A stretch of DNA of 58,446 bases, taken from Candidatus Omnitrophota bacterium. Lineage in GTDB: Bacteria; Omnitrophota; Gorgyraeia; Duberdicusellales; 4484-171. The stretch covers positions 1-58,446 of the forward strand of contig PMCS01000032.1 in assembly GCA_003154195.1 (NCBI GenBank), written 5' to 3'. Below the pieces are notes generated by a model that was not told the DNA's origin, made no database searches, and saw only the letters and a program-made list of their open reading frames with translations. The translations under genes were made by a program, and so were the position numbers. Below are positions 1 through 8,090 of this stretch, piece after piece (position 1 is the stretch's first letter; the number at the start of each line of letters is the position of its first letter).

Positions 1-40
1 ACATTAACATACCATCTTAGTGGTAAGTTTTTGTTTTCAT
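1..40. repeat. Partial copy of the CTTAGTGGTAA repeat
   Basis: The first bases hold CTTAGTGGTAAGTTTTTG, matching the 3' arm of the longer repeat at 3265-3415. Only one arm lies in the window, so the copy is cut by the window edge. Confidence 0.5.
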
Positions 41-51
41 TTGAATCCAAT

Positions 52-807
52 ATGGATATGACTAAATTATCAAAACATTTATTAATTCTTACTTTTTTCC
101 TGTGGTTTACGGCCCGGGGCATGATGCCGGCGCACGCCAACACGCTTGATGATGATTACAAAAACTACCTCTCCGGCGAATATGAAGAAATCGTAAAAGC
201 CGAAGGGGACGGCGCGGCAAACGAACAATCGCTTTATATCCTCGGCCTCACTTACCTTAAAACCGCGGAATATATTAAAGCGCGCCAGACCTTCGAGAAA
301 TTAATCGCCCAATTTCCCGATTCACCGGCCCGGCAACGAGTGATGTTTAAAATCGCCGATACTTATTTCCTGGAAGGGAGCTACCCAAGGGCGATAAGTA
401 CCTACAAAGATATCGAGCAAAAACAACGAGACGGCGATTTAACCGCCCTGCTAACCTTGCGCTTCGCCCAGATCGCCGCAAAGGAAGGGAAGTGGGAAGA
501 TAAAGATAAATATACCGCGCTAATCAAGACAAAATATCCCGGAAGCCCGGAAGAAAAATACGCAAAAAGATTGGATGATTACGGTGATTTTTTTACGATT
601 CAAATCGGGGCATTTGACGAATTAAAAAACGCCCTCCAGATGAAGAGGGGGCTGCAAAAGAAATTTGACCCTTATACCGTCCAGGAAACAAGAAACGGCG
701 TCACTCTCTACAAGATAAGAATCGGCCGGTTCAGAAACCGGCAAGACGCGGAGAAAGTTGCCGTTAAATTGCGGGAAGAAGGTTATCCGGCGAAAATTTA
801 CCCCTAA
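52..807 (+). CDS. Exported TPR and SPOR domain protein
   Basis: Probable periplasmic peptidoglycan-associated protein. A signal peptide (basic MTKLSK, hydrophobic core, Ala-His-Ala before Asn) is followed by two or three tetratricopeptide units (about residues 45-150, including the signature ARQTFEKLIAQFPDSP) of the YbgF/CpoB style. A C-terminal SPOR domain (about 180-251) starts with FFTIQIGAF and ends with EGYPAKIYP. SPOR domains bind denuded glycan strands at division sites; TPR units mediate protein contacts. I start at ATG 52; ATG 58 is equally possible, and the upstream TTG at 31 lies inside a repeat. A perfect inverted repeat follows the stop. The division or envelope role is inferred from domains. 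Confidence 0.75.
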   Translation: MDMTKLSKHLLILTFFLWFTARGMMPAHANTLDDDYKNYLSGEYEEIVKAEGDGAANEQSLYILGLTYLKTAEYIKARQTFEKLIAQFPDSPARQRVMFKIADTYFLEGSYPRAISTYKDIEQKQRDGDLTALLTLRFAQIAAKEGKWEDKDKYTALIKTKYPGSPEEKYAKRLDDYGDFFTIQIGAFDELKNALQMKRGLQKKFDPYTVQETRNGVTLYKIRIGRFRNRQDAEKVAVKLREEGYPAKIYP

Positions 808-850
808 TCTGGACGAGCCGGAGTCAAAAAAGAAAAAGCTCGTCCAGATT
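806..850. terminator. 13-bp inverted repeat after the SPOR gene
   Basis: Arms 806-818 and 838-850 (AATCTGGACGAGC and its complement) are perfect, with an A-rich loop. The 5' arm overlaps the stop codon. No T-run follows, so termination is possible but not canonical. Confidence 0.45.
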
Positions 851-855
851 AGCTA

Positions 856-878
856 TTTGAAAACCTACGGTTTTCAAA
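856..878. repeat. 10-bp hairpin with TAC loop before miaA
   Basis: Arms 856-865 (TTTGAAAACC) and 869-878 are perfectly complementary with a three-base loop. The hairpin ends 12 bases before the miaA ATG. It is one of several arm-unique hairpins with three-base loops next to starts or ends of genes in this window. Confidence 0.5.
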
Positions 879-890
879 CTTTCCCTTAAA

Positions 891-1805
891 ATGGATAACA
901 TCATCTTTATAGTTGGGCCGACAGCCGTAGGAAAAACCGAAATCGCGTATTTGCTGGCTAAAGAGATAAAGGCGGAAATCGTTTCCTGCGACGCGATGCT
1001 AGTTTATCAAGAGCCGTCGGTCATAACCTCTAAGCCGGCGGATTATATACTTAGAGAAGTTGGGCATCATTTCACCGGCTTTATTCCGGTGAGGGATAAT
1101 TACGGCGTCTTTGAATATTACCGGCAGGCAACCGATAAGATAAAAGAGCTGAGCGGCAAAAACATTCCCGTTATCGTTTGCGGCGGAAGCGGCCTTTACT
1201 TTAAGGCCCTGCTTGACGGGATTTTCGAAGGAACCGGAAAAGACGAAAACTTGAGAAAAACGCTGGCGGAGAAGGCCGCGAAACAGGGCAACGATTCGCT
1301 ATACCAGGAACTGAAAAAAATCGACGCGGCCGCGGCGGAAAAGATATCGCCCAATGATTTGCGGAGAATCACCCGGGCGCTGGAGGTATATTATCTAAGC
1401 GGCAAGACCATCTCGGAGCAGAAAAAATCGGCAAAAGGATTGTACGGCAAATTTCCCGTCAGGATATTCGGCCTGAACCGGGAAAGAAAAAACCTTTATG
1501 AACGGATCAACGCGCGGGTTGAGGCGATGTTTGATGCCGGAGCGATAGAAGAAGTAAAAACACTCCTGGGAATGAATTTAAGCCTGACCGCCAGAAAGAT
1601 AATCGGCATAAAAGAAATCCAGGGATTTTTGGAAAATAAATACGACCTTAAAACCGCCAAAGACGAGATGAAAAAAAATACCCGGCGCTTCGCCAAACGC
1701 CAAATGACCTGGTTTAGGGCCGACAAGCGAGTAGAATGGCTCGATGTCGACGGTATGGCGGCGGAAAAAATAAAAGATAAAATATATTCATTATTACAGG
1801 TTTAA
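891..1805 (+). CDS. miaA: tRNA dimethylallyltransferase MiaA
   Basis: Transfers a dimethylallyl group to N6 of A37 in tRNAs reading U-initial codons. The P-loop GPTAVGKT is at residues 9-16, followed by the substrate loop SCDAMLVYQ, where the family has SDSMQVY. The DLRRITRALEVYYLSGKTIS block and a C-terminal TARKIIGIKE segment are typical. At 304 residues it has the usual length. The start sits directly behind a hairpin. Its neighbour is hflX, as in the classical miaA-hfq-hflX arrangement, but hfq is absent. Family identity is firm. Confidence 0.93.
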   Translation: MDNIIFIVGPTAVGKTEIAYLLAKEIKAEIVSCDAMLVYQEPSVITSKPADYILREVGHHFTGFIPVRDNYGVFEYYRQATDKIKELSGKNIPVIVCGGSGLYFKALLDGIFEGTGKDENLRKTLAEKAAKQGNDSLYQELKKIDAAAAEKISPNDLRRITRALEVYYLSGKTISEQKKSAKGLYGKFPVRIFGLNRERKNLYERINARVEAMFDAGAIEEVKTLLGMNLSLTARKIIGIKEIQGFLENKYDLKTAKDEMKKNTRRFAKRQMTWFRADKRVEWLDVDGMAAEKIKDKIYSLLQV

Positions 1806-1832
1806 AAATATATAAATTGTATTTTAGGGTAT

Positions 1833-1950
1833 CAGGTAATCAGGACATCGGGATTTGGTGATTGGGGGACTGGGAAATTATGGGCGTTGCCTACTGCCCT
1901 GATGTCCTAATCTCCAAATCCCAATTCCCCGATATCCCAATCCCCCTAAT
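1833..1950. repeat. Imperfect inverted repeat of ATCGGGATTTGG-type words
   Basis: The gap between miaA and hflX contains GGACATCGGGATTTGG with GATTGGGG and, downstream, their near complements (CCTAATCTCCAAATCCC, CCCCGATATCC). The arms form a long imperfect stem made of short recurring words. I see no open frame across it. Confidence 0.45.
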
Positions 1951-1980
1951 AACTGCGGGGAAAAGGCATAATAGTAAGTC

Positions 1981-3252
1981 ATGATTGAAACCGTCAAACA
2001 AGAGCGAGCTTTGCTGGTAATGGTGCTGGGACACGATGAGAAATCCCTGCAGGAAACCCTTAGCGAAGAGTTAAAGAATCTTGCCGAATCGGCCGGCCTT
2101 AAGGTCAGCGGGTTATTATTAGCCAACCGCCGGGCAATCAGCCCCCGCCTGTATATCGGCAAGGGAAAAGCGGAAGAAATCCTCGCCGAATGCCAGGAAA
2201 TAAATCCCGACGTAGTTATTTTTAACGTCAATTTAAAACCGGGACAGCAACGCAACCTGGAAGACCTCCTGGGTACAAAAGTCATCGACTACACGCAGCT
2301 CATCGTCGATATTTTCGCCAAACGCGCCCACACCCAGGAAGGAATGCTGCAAGTGGAGCTGGCGCAAACGGCATATCTGCTGCCCCGGCTGAAAGGCAAG
2401 GGAACGATGCTTTCCCAACAAGGCGGAGGCATCGGCACGCTCGGCCCAGGTGAAAAAAAATTAGAAATCGACCGCCGGCGCATCGAAGAACGCGTCGACC
2501 GCCTGAGAAAAGAAATCGAGGAAATCCGCCAACACCGGGGAGTTTTACGCAAAAAACGCGAAAAAGAAAATGTCAAGATATGCTCACTGGTCGGCTACAC
2601 TAACGCCGGGAAATCAACGCTCTTTAACGCTCTCGCTCAAAGCCACGAAAAAACTGCCGACTCGCTGTTCACAACGCTGGATACGGTAAGCAATACTTTC
2701 AACCTGAAAGATAATTTGAACGCGGTGATCGCCGATACGGTGGGCTTTATCCATAAACTGCCGCCTCATCTGGTCGACGCGTTTAAGGCGACGCTGGAAG
2801 AGCTGGAGCACGCCGACCTGATCATTCATATAATCGACGTAAGTTCCCCCGACATCAAGCGCCTAAAGCAATCGGTTGACGCGATGCTGTCCGAATTAGG
2901 GCTGCTGGAAAAACCGATTTTACTTGTCTTCAACAAAATCGACAAGGCGGGAGCGGAGGAAAACCTGTGGCTGATGGGCAAAGACTACCCTAACGCCGTA
3001 TCGATTTCGGCGCTTAACGGGACGGGCCTGGACATTTTAAAAGAAAAGATTTTTGAGATCATCTTCCAGGAGATGAAACAAGCCGAGATCAAGCTATCAT
3101 TTCAGCAGATGGAACTGGCAAACTACGTCCACAAAACCTGCGAAATCATCAAAAAAGAATATAGCGAAAAGGAAATCGTTTTTTCAGTAAGAGCGAAAGA
3201 AAGCAATCTTGCCTACCTGAAAAAGAACGGCGCTCAGGTCAATGAAATATAG
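1981..3252 (+). CDS. hflX: GTPase HflX
   Basis: Ribosome-associated GTPase that splits or rescues stalled 70S ribosomes. The N-terminal HflX domain (about 1-195) carries GLLLANRRAISPRLYIGKGK and the family stretch with GGIGTLGPGEKKLE. The G domain starts near residue 200: G1 GYTNAGKS (about 205-212), G3 DTVGFI, G4 NKID, G5 SALNGTG. At 423 residues it has family length. It follows miaA and probably shares the conserved RNA-stress context. Confident call. Confidence 0.93.
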   Translation: MIETVKQERALLVMVLGHDEKSLQETLSEELKNLAESAGLKVSGLLLANRRAISPRLYIGKGKAEEILAECQEINPDVVIFNVNLKPGQQRNLEDLLGTKVIDYTQLIVDIFAKRAHTQEGMLQVELAQTAYLLPRLKGKGTMLSQQGGGIGTLGPGEKKLEIDRRRIEERVDRLRKEIEEIRQHRGVLRKKREKENVKICSLVGYTNAGKSTLFNALAQSHEKTADSLFTTLDTVSNTFNLKDNLNAVIADTVGFIHKLPPHLVDAFKATLEELEHADLIIHIIDVSSPDIKRLKQSVDAMLSELGLLEKPILLVFNKIDKAGAEENLWLMGKDYPNAVSISALNGTGLDILKEKIFEIIFQEMKQAEIKLSFQQMELANYVHKTCEIIKKEYSEKEIVFSVRAKESNLAYLKKNGAQVNEI

Positions 3253-3264
3253 AACAAAATAAAA

Positions 3265-3415
3265 TACAAAACCATAAAGATTTAACCACCAAGGCACTAA
3301 GCGCACAAAGAAAAGATGTATTTTTTAAAATCTTTTTAATGGCTTGGTGCCTTAGTGGTAAAGTTTTTGGTTTTGTTTTTACTTTAATGCCTTGGTGGTA
3401 AGTTTTAGGTTTTTC
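3265..3415. repeat. MITE-like repeat with ACCAAGGCACTAAG arms
   Basis: The 5' arm runs AAAACC...TTAACCACCAAGGCACTAAG and the 3' part repeats its complement twice (CTTGGTGCCTTAGTGG with TTTTTGGTTTTG, then CCTTGGTGGTAAG). A second full copy lies at 18524-18710 and a partial one at 1-40. The terminal inverted repeats without an open frame suggest a non-autonomous element. Confidence 0.6.
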
Positions 3416-3427
3416 CCGACAGTAAAT

Positions 3428-3450
3428 TTAATTGCAAAGTAATTAAATCA
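3428..3450. repeat. Short hairpin before the glycosyltransferase gene
   Basis: ATTTAATT and AATTAAAT enclose GCAAAGT, ending 17 bases before the ATG at 3468. It is AT-rich and would be weak as RNA. Confidence 0.35.
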
Positions 3451-3467
3451 TGTTAGCATAAATAATT

Positions 3468-4250
3468 ATGCCGATACCAATAAGCGTAGTGATCATAACG
3501 AAAAACGAAGAAACGCGCATCGAGGAATGTCTTAAATCCGTCGCCGGATGGGCGGACGAGATCATCCTGGTCGACGACGAAAGCACCGACAAAACGAGGG
3601 AGATCGCCGGCCGCTATACCGATAAAGTCTTCATCCGCAGGATGGATATCGAAGGCAAGCACCGCAATCTCGCGTACAGCCGCGCCAGAAATCAATGGGT
3701 GCTTACGCTGGATGCCGACGAAAGGTTAACTCAGCTATTGAAAGAAGAAATCTCCCGCGAACTGGAAACCAATAAAGAAAACGCCCTCTATACGATTCCC
3801 CGCAAAAATTTCATCGGCGATTACTGGATGCAGTGGGGCGGCCAATACCCGGCGGCACAGCTTAAACTTTTCCTTAAAGATAAATTCAAATGGGAAGAGG
3901 TAGAAGTACACCCCCGAGCCTTCTCCGACGGCAAATGCGGCCACCTGAACGAGCCGATGCTGCATTATACCTATAAAGATATTTCCGATTTTTTGCGTAA
4001 GCTCAACAACCAGACGACTCTGGAAGCTAAAAAGTGGTTCAACCTCTATAAGGATAATCCCAAAAAAGCCGAAAAAAAGATGAATGTGCCGACAACGATA
4101 TGGCGTTGTGTCGATAGATTTTTCCGCGCCTATATCGGTAAAAAAGGGTGGCGCGACGGATTTTTCGGTTTCGTAAACGCTTATTTTGCTTCGCTGTATC
4201 AGGTTATTTCGTATATTAAATTCAGGGAAATGAAAAAAGGCAGCAGGTAG
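3468..4250 (+). CDS. Family 2 glycosyltransferase, LPS-core type (WaaE-like)
   Basis: GT-A fold inverting glycosyltransferase of 260 residues. The N-terminus SVVIITKNEETRIEECLKSV, the nucleotide-sugar motif DDESTDKT and the DXD-like LDADERL near residue 85 are typical of GT2. The HPRAF and WMQWGGQYP region and the length resemble the WaaE/KdtX group that adds glucose to the inner LPS core. No transmembrane segments are visible. The next gene is a heptose-bisphosphate phosphatase, which supports an envelope saccharide role. Exact sugar and acceptor are unknown. Confidence 0.8.
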   Translation: MPIPISVVIITKNEETRIEECLKSVAGWADEIILVDDESTDKTREIAGRYTDKVFIRRMDIEGKHRNLAYSRARNQWVLTLDADERLTQLLKEEISRELETNKENALYTIPRKNFIGDYWMQWGGQYPAAQLKLFLKDKFKWEEVEVHPRAFSDGKCGHLNEPMLHYTYKDISDFLRKLNNQTTLEAKKWFNLYKDNPKKAEKKMNVPTTIWRCVDRFFRAYIGKKGWRDGFFGFVNAYFASLYQVISYIKFREMKKGSR

Positions 4251-4329
4251 GGACAGGTTTGTAACCTGTCCTCTATAAAAACCGATAACGGATATGAAAA
4301 CCGGTAACGGACAGGTCTTAGACCTGTCC
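4251..4329. repeat. Paired GGACAGGT hairpins
   Basis: GGACAGGTT/AACCTGTCC (4251-4259 and 4263-4271, loop TGT) and GGACAGGTC/GACCTGTCC (4309-4317 and 4321-4329, loop TTA) are nine-base stems with three-base loops. Between them ACCGATAACGGA and ACCGGTAACGGA form a near-direct repeat. The block fills the gap between the glycosyltransferase and gmhB. Confidence 0.6.
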
Positions 4330-4339
4330 CTACTTAACA

Positions 4340-4915
4340 ATGGCTGACTTAAACAACACCTACCACACTAAAGTAGTCTTCCTGGACCGCGACGGGGTCA
4401 TCAACCAATATCCCGGCGACCGGGAATATGTAAAAAACTGGAAAGAATTTAAATTTCTCCCGGGAGTTTTTGAAGGAATACGTAAATTAAATGAGAAGGG
4501 ATTTAAAATATTCGTGATATCGAACCAGGCCGGCGTGACCAAAGGATTGTATTCGCAAAAAGACCTCGATGTCATGACCAAAAAAATGCTGGCCCAGATA
4601 AAAAAACACAAAGCCGCGATCGACGGCGTATTTTACTGCGTTCATCAAACCGAAGACGATTGCGAGTGCCGAAAACCCAAGCCCGGGCTTTTGCATCAAG
4701 CGATACAAGCTTTAGGCAAAAAACCCGATATTTCTTTATTCGTCGGCGACAGTTTTATCGATATGAAAACGGCTAAAGCATTCGGCGCGAAAACCGTCCT
4801 GGTCTTTTCCGGCAAAGAAAAAATATCCAACCGCAAGAATTGGGAATTCGAACCGGATTATATTTTCGACAACCTGCTCATCGCGGCGCATTATATATGT
4901 TCGCATTACGGTTAA
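4340..4915 (+). CDS. gmhB: D-glycero-D-manno-heptose 1,7-bisphosphate 7-phosphatase
   Basis: HAD-superfamily IIIA phosphatase of ADP-heptose biosynthesis, removing the C7 phosphate. Motif I is FLDRDGVIN (both Asp present), motif II ISNQAGV, the zinc-type loop has HQTEDDCECRKPKPG (residues about 102-116), and motif IV is VGDSFIDM. At 191 residues the length fits. The Cys-His loop separates GmhB from other HAD-IIIA enzymes, though histidinol phosphatase-type relatives share it. Next to the LPS-type glycosyltransferase it supports a heptose-containing core. Confidence 0.88.
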   Translation: MADLNNTYHTKVVFLDRDGVINQYPGDREYVKNWKEFKFLPGVFEGIRKLNEKGFKIFVISNQAGVTKGLYSQKDLDVMTKKMLAQIKKHKAAIDGVFYCVHQTEDDCECRKPKPGLLHQAIQALGKKPDISLFVGDSFIDMKTAKAFGAKTVLVFSGKEKISNRKNWEFEPDYIFDNLLIAAHYICSHYG

Positions 4916-4965
4916 ACTCAGCATCCTCTAATCCGCGATCATCAGCGTTAAAAATTATATAAAAA

Positions 4966-6009
4966 ATGAAAACCCTTATAATTTACGCCAGCCTCGGCGA
5001 GGGGCATAAAAAAGCTGCTTTTGCCCTGAAAGATTTCTTAGGCGCCGAATGCCTTGACCTGCTTGATTTTTACCCTCCTTTATTTAAAAAATTACAGCAA
5101 GATATCTACCTCTACATCACCCAAAAAATACCTTTTCTATGGGAATCGGCATTTAATATTTCCAAGAGTAAAACCGTGAGATTTGCCGTGGAAAAAGCCA
5201 ACGCCATTTTACTCGCCGGATTCATCGCCTATTTGCGCGAAAACAAACCGGAGATAATCATCGCGACGCATTTTTTCCCCTTGCCGCTGATCTCCTTGAT
5301 AAAAAAAGAAACCGGGGTAAAAGTCATCGTCGTGGTAACAGACATGCGCAGCCACCCGATCTGGGCGCATCAATGCGCCGACAATTATATTACGCCAACC
5401 CAGGCCGCGGGGGAAGATTTAATAAAGCAGGGAATAAGCCGTGATAAAATAACCGCCGGTTATGTAGCACTACGCCAGGGATTCTTGCAGGAAATCCCTC
5501 AGGATGCTTTGCGCCGTAATTTTTCTCTCGACAGCCGGCCGGCGATACTCTTTATGTCGTCCGCCACGGGAAATTTTCCGTTTCTGGAAAAATCCTTAGA
5601 CGTACTATCCAAGAAATTCAATATTTTCATAATTTACGGAAAAAATAACCGCTTAAAAAATTTAATCGAAAGAATGAATAAACCTTCAGTAAAAGGATTC
5701 GTTTTTTACGAAAACATCTGGGAACTTATCCGGTTAAGCACGGTAATCATCGCCAAACCCGGGGGGTTAACCACCTTTGAGGGAGTATTTTGCAAAAAAC
5801 CTTTTGTGTTCACGCATTTTATCCCCGGCCAGGAAAAAGAAAATATGGATTTATTAATCGCCGCCGGCGCCGCCCGATACGTCCGCAGCGCGCCGCAACT
5901 GCTCGACGCAATCGATTATTTTTGCGGAAAACAAAAAGAATTAAACGAACACTACCCGCTCGAATTCAAAGACATCCGCCAAATTGATTTTTTGCAAAGC
6001 AAAAAATGA
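4966..6009 (+). CDS. MGDG synthase/MurG-like glycosyltransferase (GT28)
   Basis: GT-B protein of 347 residues. The N-terminal motif is SLGEGHKKAA (residues 9-18), as in monogalactosyl- and processive diglucosyl-diacylglycerol synthases. The C-terminal sugar-nucleotide motif is IAKPGGLTTFEG. The membrane-facing stretch near residues 25-70 is rich in aromatic residues. The enzyme probably adds a sugar to a lipid at the inner membrane; lipid and sugar are unknown. It lies 50 bases behind gmhB in an envelope-saccharide group. Confidence 0.75.
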   Translation: MKTLIIYASLGEGHKKAAFALKDFLGAECLDLLDFYPPLFKKLQQDIYLYITQKIPFLWESAFNISKSKTVRFAVEKANAILLAGFIAYLRENKPEIIIATHFFPLPLISLIKKETGVKVIVVVTDMRSHPIWAHQCADNYITPTQAAGEDLIKQGISRDKITAGYVALRQGFLQEIPQDALRRNFSLDSRPAILFMSSATGNFPFLEKSLDVLSKKFNIFIIYGKNNRLKNLIERMNKPSVKGFVFYENIWELIRLSTVIIAKPGGLTTFEGVFCKKPFVFTHFIPGQEKENMDLLIAAGAARYVRSAPQLLDAIDYFCGKQKELNEHYPLEFKDIRQIDFLQSKK

Positions 6010-6041
6010 ATTTACCTTATCTCTAATTTACCCTATATAAG

Positions 6042-6101
6042 ACAAAACAAGTCAGACTTAAAATGTCTCATATAACACATTTTAAGTCTGACTTGTTTTG
6101 T
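6042..6101. repeat. Perfect 25-bp inverted repeat
   Basis: Arms 6042-6066 and 6077-6101 match at all 25 positions with a ten-base loop. Arms start ACAAAACAAGTCAG. The 3' arm is T-rich but no clean T-run follows. It may terminate the upstream transcript or be a mobile palindrome. Confidence 0.65.
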
Positions 6102-6160
6102 ATTGTTTGGTGGAATTTGCTTACCAAAAGAATAAAAAATACCTGTGACTTTACTATCTA

Positions 6161-6169
6161 TGATATAAT
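6161..6169 (+). promoter_or_regulatory. Extended -10 promoter for the PriA-like gene
   Basis: TGATATAAT is an extended -10 match. No good -35 is seen at normal spacing. A perfect 12-bp hairpin (6169-6180/6184-6195, loop TAC) starts at its last base, so the transcript would begin inside the hairpin. Confidence 0.5.
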
Positions 6170-6195
6170 TTATTTTCCGCTACGCGGAAAATAAA
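6169..6195. repeat. 12-bp hairpin, loop TAC
   Basis: TTTATTTTCCGC and its complement enclose TAC. The arms are not seen elsewhere in the window; the architecture is. Confidence 0.55.
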
Positions 6196-6217
6196 TCCCC
6201 TTCGCTAACGCTTCAGG

Positions 6218-6283
6218 GGTAATTCGACTACCACCTCACCCTGCGCCCTTCGGGCTTGGGTTCGGTGAAGTCTCATTATATGA
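6218..6283 (+). repeat. Hairpin element (TTCGACTAC...AAGTCTCATTA), copy 1
   Basis: Constant blocks AATTCGACTAC, CCCTGCGC, a CTTCGGG loop, GCTTGG and AAGTCTCATTA surround a stem CACC-TC-ACC / GGT-TC-GGTG. The last block runs into the priA-like start codon at 6280. Other copies at 34164, 47216, 47336, 51122 and (reverse) 34668 keep the blocks but have different, mostly complementary arms. Confidence 0.65.
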
Positions 6284-8085
6284 GAATAGCCAAAGTAATC
6301 TTACCCATCGCCCCGGACAAAGAATTCGATTATACCTTTACGCCCGACGATCTCGTAAAAAAGGGGATGCGGGCTCTAGTCGACTTCAGGGGCCGGAAGC
6401 AAACCGGCATCGTAACCGGAATAGAAAAAAGTTCAACGATAAAAAACCTTAAACCGGTGATTGCCGCCCTCGATAAAGAACCGTTTTTTGACCCGCCGCA
6501 CCTGGCATTCGCCGCCGAACTCGCCAAATTGTATCCTTATCCGCAGGGAGAATTCCTATTTATGATGCTGCCGCCGGAGTTTAAAAAAACTAAAAAAAAT
6601 GACGCCGGCACCGGCCGGGCGCAGGCCGGCCTTCCGTCCGCGGTTGGGCAAAAAGAAAAAATCGAATTCATCACCGGCAATAATTTTGCCGGCCGCTATC
6701 GCCGCTGGAAGGCAAACTTAAACAAAGCTCTGGAAAACGGCTCGGCGCTGATCTGCTTCCCGCAAAAATCATACCTCCAGGAAGCAAAAAAAATCATCGA
6801 AAAAGATTTCGGCGAAAAAGTGAGGGTACTGACCAGCGGGCAGAAAAATCTGCCGGGCGAATGGCAAAATAGCCGTCACAACAGCGTCATCCTGGGGACA
6901 AGAGTCTCTTTGTTTTATTACCCTGACGACCTGAACCTGATTATTATCGAAGAAGAGAACAGCCCTTATTATTTTCAGGAAGAAAAACCCTTTTATGACG
7001 CCGTGGAAGCGGCGGTTTTATTGAGCCGCTTAAAAAATACCGGCCTTATTTTCAGCTCAGATTTCTTAAGCCTGAAAAGCTATCAATTTGCCGAAAAAAA
7101 CGCTATCCCTATTGATGAAGACAGCCGGGAACAAACCCCTGCCGCGCCGGTTAGAATAGTGGACACGAAAGGTTATAGCGGAAAAAAAATAATCGGGCCG
7201 GTTTTGACCGAACTTTTGCGGCAAAACCTCGAGGCAAACAAAAAAGCGGTTATTCTTTGGAACAGGAAAGAATTCGCCAATGTCCTGATTTGCTCTTCCT
7301 GCGGCGAAATTTTGAAATGCGAAAATTGTTCCGCCCCCCTCAGGTTCTCCTTAAAAAAGAAAAACCGGGGAGTATGCCCCTACTGCGCCAAAGAAAGGGA
7401 ACTGCCCAATATTTGCCCAAAATGCAACGCCGGTTATATTAAAAAATTAGGCTTAGGGATAGAAAAAATGGAAGAGCTGCTGAAAAGTATTTTTCCCGAA
7501 GCAAAAATAAATACCTGGGACGACAAAACTCCGGAAACCCGGATAATCATTTCCACCAGCGGCATCTTAACGCATCTCTTCGAAGAAGAAAAATTCGATG
7601 CCGGTTTTTTTCTCGACGCCGACCTCTTCCTGCAAAAACCCGATTACGAAGCTACCCATAACACATTCATCTACATAAAAAAATTGTCCCTGTTGTTCCG
7701 GGACCGATTTTACGTCTTTACGCGCAACCCCGATTATTATCTCTTTAAATACCTCGACAAAAATTGGCGGGATTTCTACCAGATTGAGTTGTCATCGCGT
7801 AAACGGCTGGATTTACCTCCTTACCGGTATCTGGCAAAAATAACCTGCCGCCAAAAAAATGAAAATAACCTTTTCCTGAAAGTAACAAGGTTATATAATA
7901 GTTTAAAAGAAAAGGGCCTTGATGTTTACGGCCCACTCAAAGAAATGCCTTTTAAACTCAGGGGAAATTTCCGTTATTACGTAATCATAAAAGCGAAAAC
8001 AAGAGCTCCGCTCTTAAAAATCATAAAACAGGAAATGAAGAATTTAAAAAGCGGGGGATTAAAAACCGCCGTCGTCATAAAATAA
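6280..8085 (+). CDS. priA: PriA-like primosomal protein lacking ATPase motifs
   Basis: Family of the replication-restart helicase PriA; 601 residues from ATG 6280. The N-terminal DNA-binding part (DYTFTPDDL, MRALVDFRGRKQTGIV) and the zinc module with four CxxC pairs (about 338-385: CSSC, CENC, CPYC, CPKC) are intact. The helicase motifs are not. The Walker A position (about 130) reads ITGNNFAGRYRRW with no GKT. The DEEH box reads EEEN (about 221). The GSATP motif is lost, and the QVAGRAGR arginine motif after DYEATHNT (about 455) is gone. Actinobacterial PriA is similarly degenerate. It probably acts as a primosome scaffold, not a helicase. The earlier GTG at 6256 lies inside a repeat and was rejected. 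Confidence 0.82.
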   Translation: MRIAKVILPIAPDKEFDYTFTPDDLVKKGMRALVDFRGRKQTGIVTGIEKSSTIKNLKPVIAALDKEPFFDPPHLAFAAELAKLYPYPQGEFLFMMLPPEFKKTKKNDAGTGRAQAGLPSAVGQKEKIEFITGNNFAGRYRRWKANLNKALENGSALICFPQKSYLQEAKKIIEKDFGEKVRVLTSGQKNLPGEWQNSRHNSVILGTRVSLFYYPDDLNLIIIEEENSPYYFQEEKPFYDAVEAAVLLSRLKNTGLIFSSDFLSLKSYQFAEKNAIPIDEDSREQTPAAPVRIVDTKGYSGKKIIGPVLTELLRQNLEANKKAVILWNRKEFANVLICSSCGEILKCENCSAPLRFSLKKKNRGVCPYCAKERELPNICPKCNAGYIKKLGLGIEKMEELLKSIFPEAKINTWDDKTPETRIIISTSGILTHLFEEEKFDAGFFLDADLFLQKPDYEATHNTFIYIKKLSLLFRDRFYVFTRNPDYYLFKYLDKNWRDFYQIELSSRKRLDLPPYRYLAKITCRQKNENNLFLKVTRLYNSLKEKGLDVYGPLKEMPFKLRGNFRYYVIIKAKTRAPLLKIIKQEMKNLKSGGLKTAVVIK

Positions 8086-8090
8086 CCGCT

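Noticed and set aside
1833-1950. Riboswitch before hflX
   Set aside because: The fold is made of repeated short words and does not match a riboswitch class that I can name.
7257-7442. Second frame inside the PriA-like gene as sign of a frameshift
   Set aside because: The main frame holds all zinc-module Cys residues in order, so the loss of helicase motifs is not explained by a frameshift.
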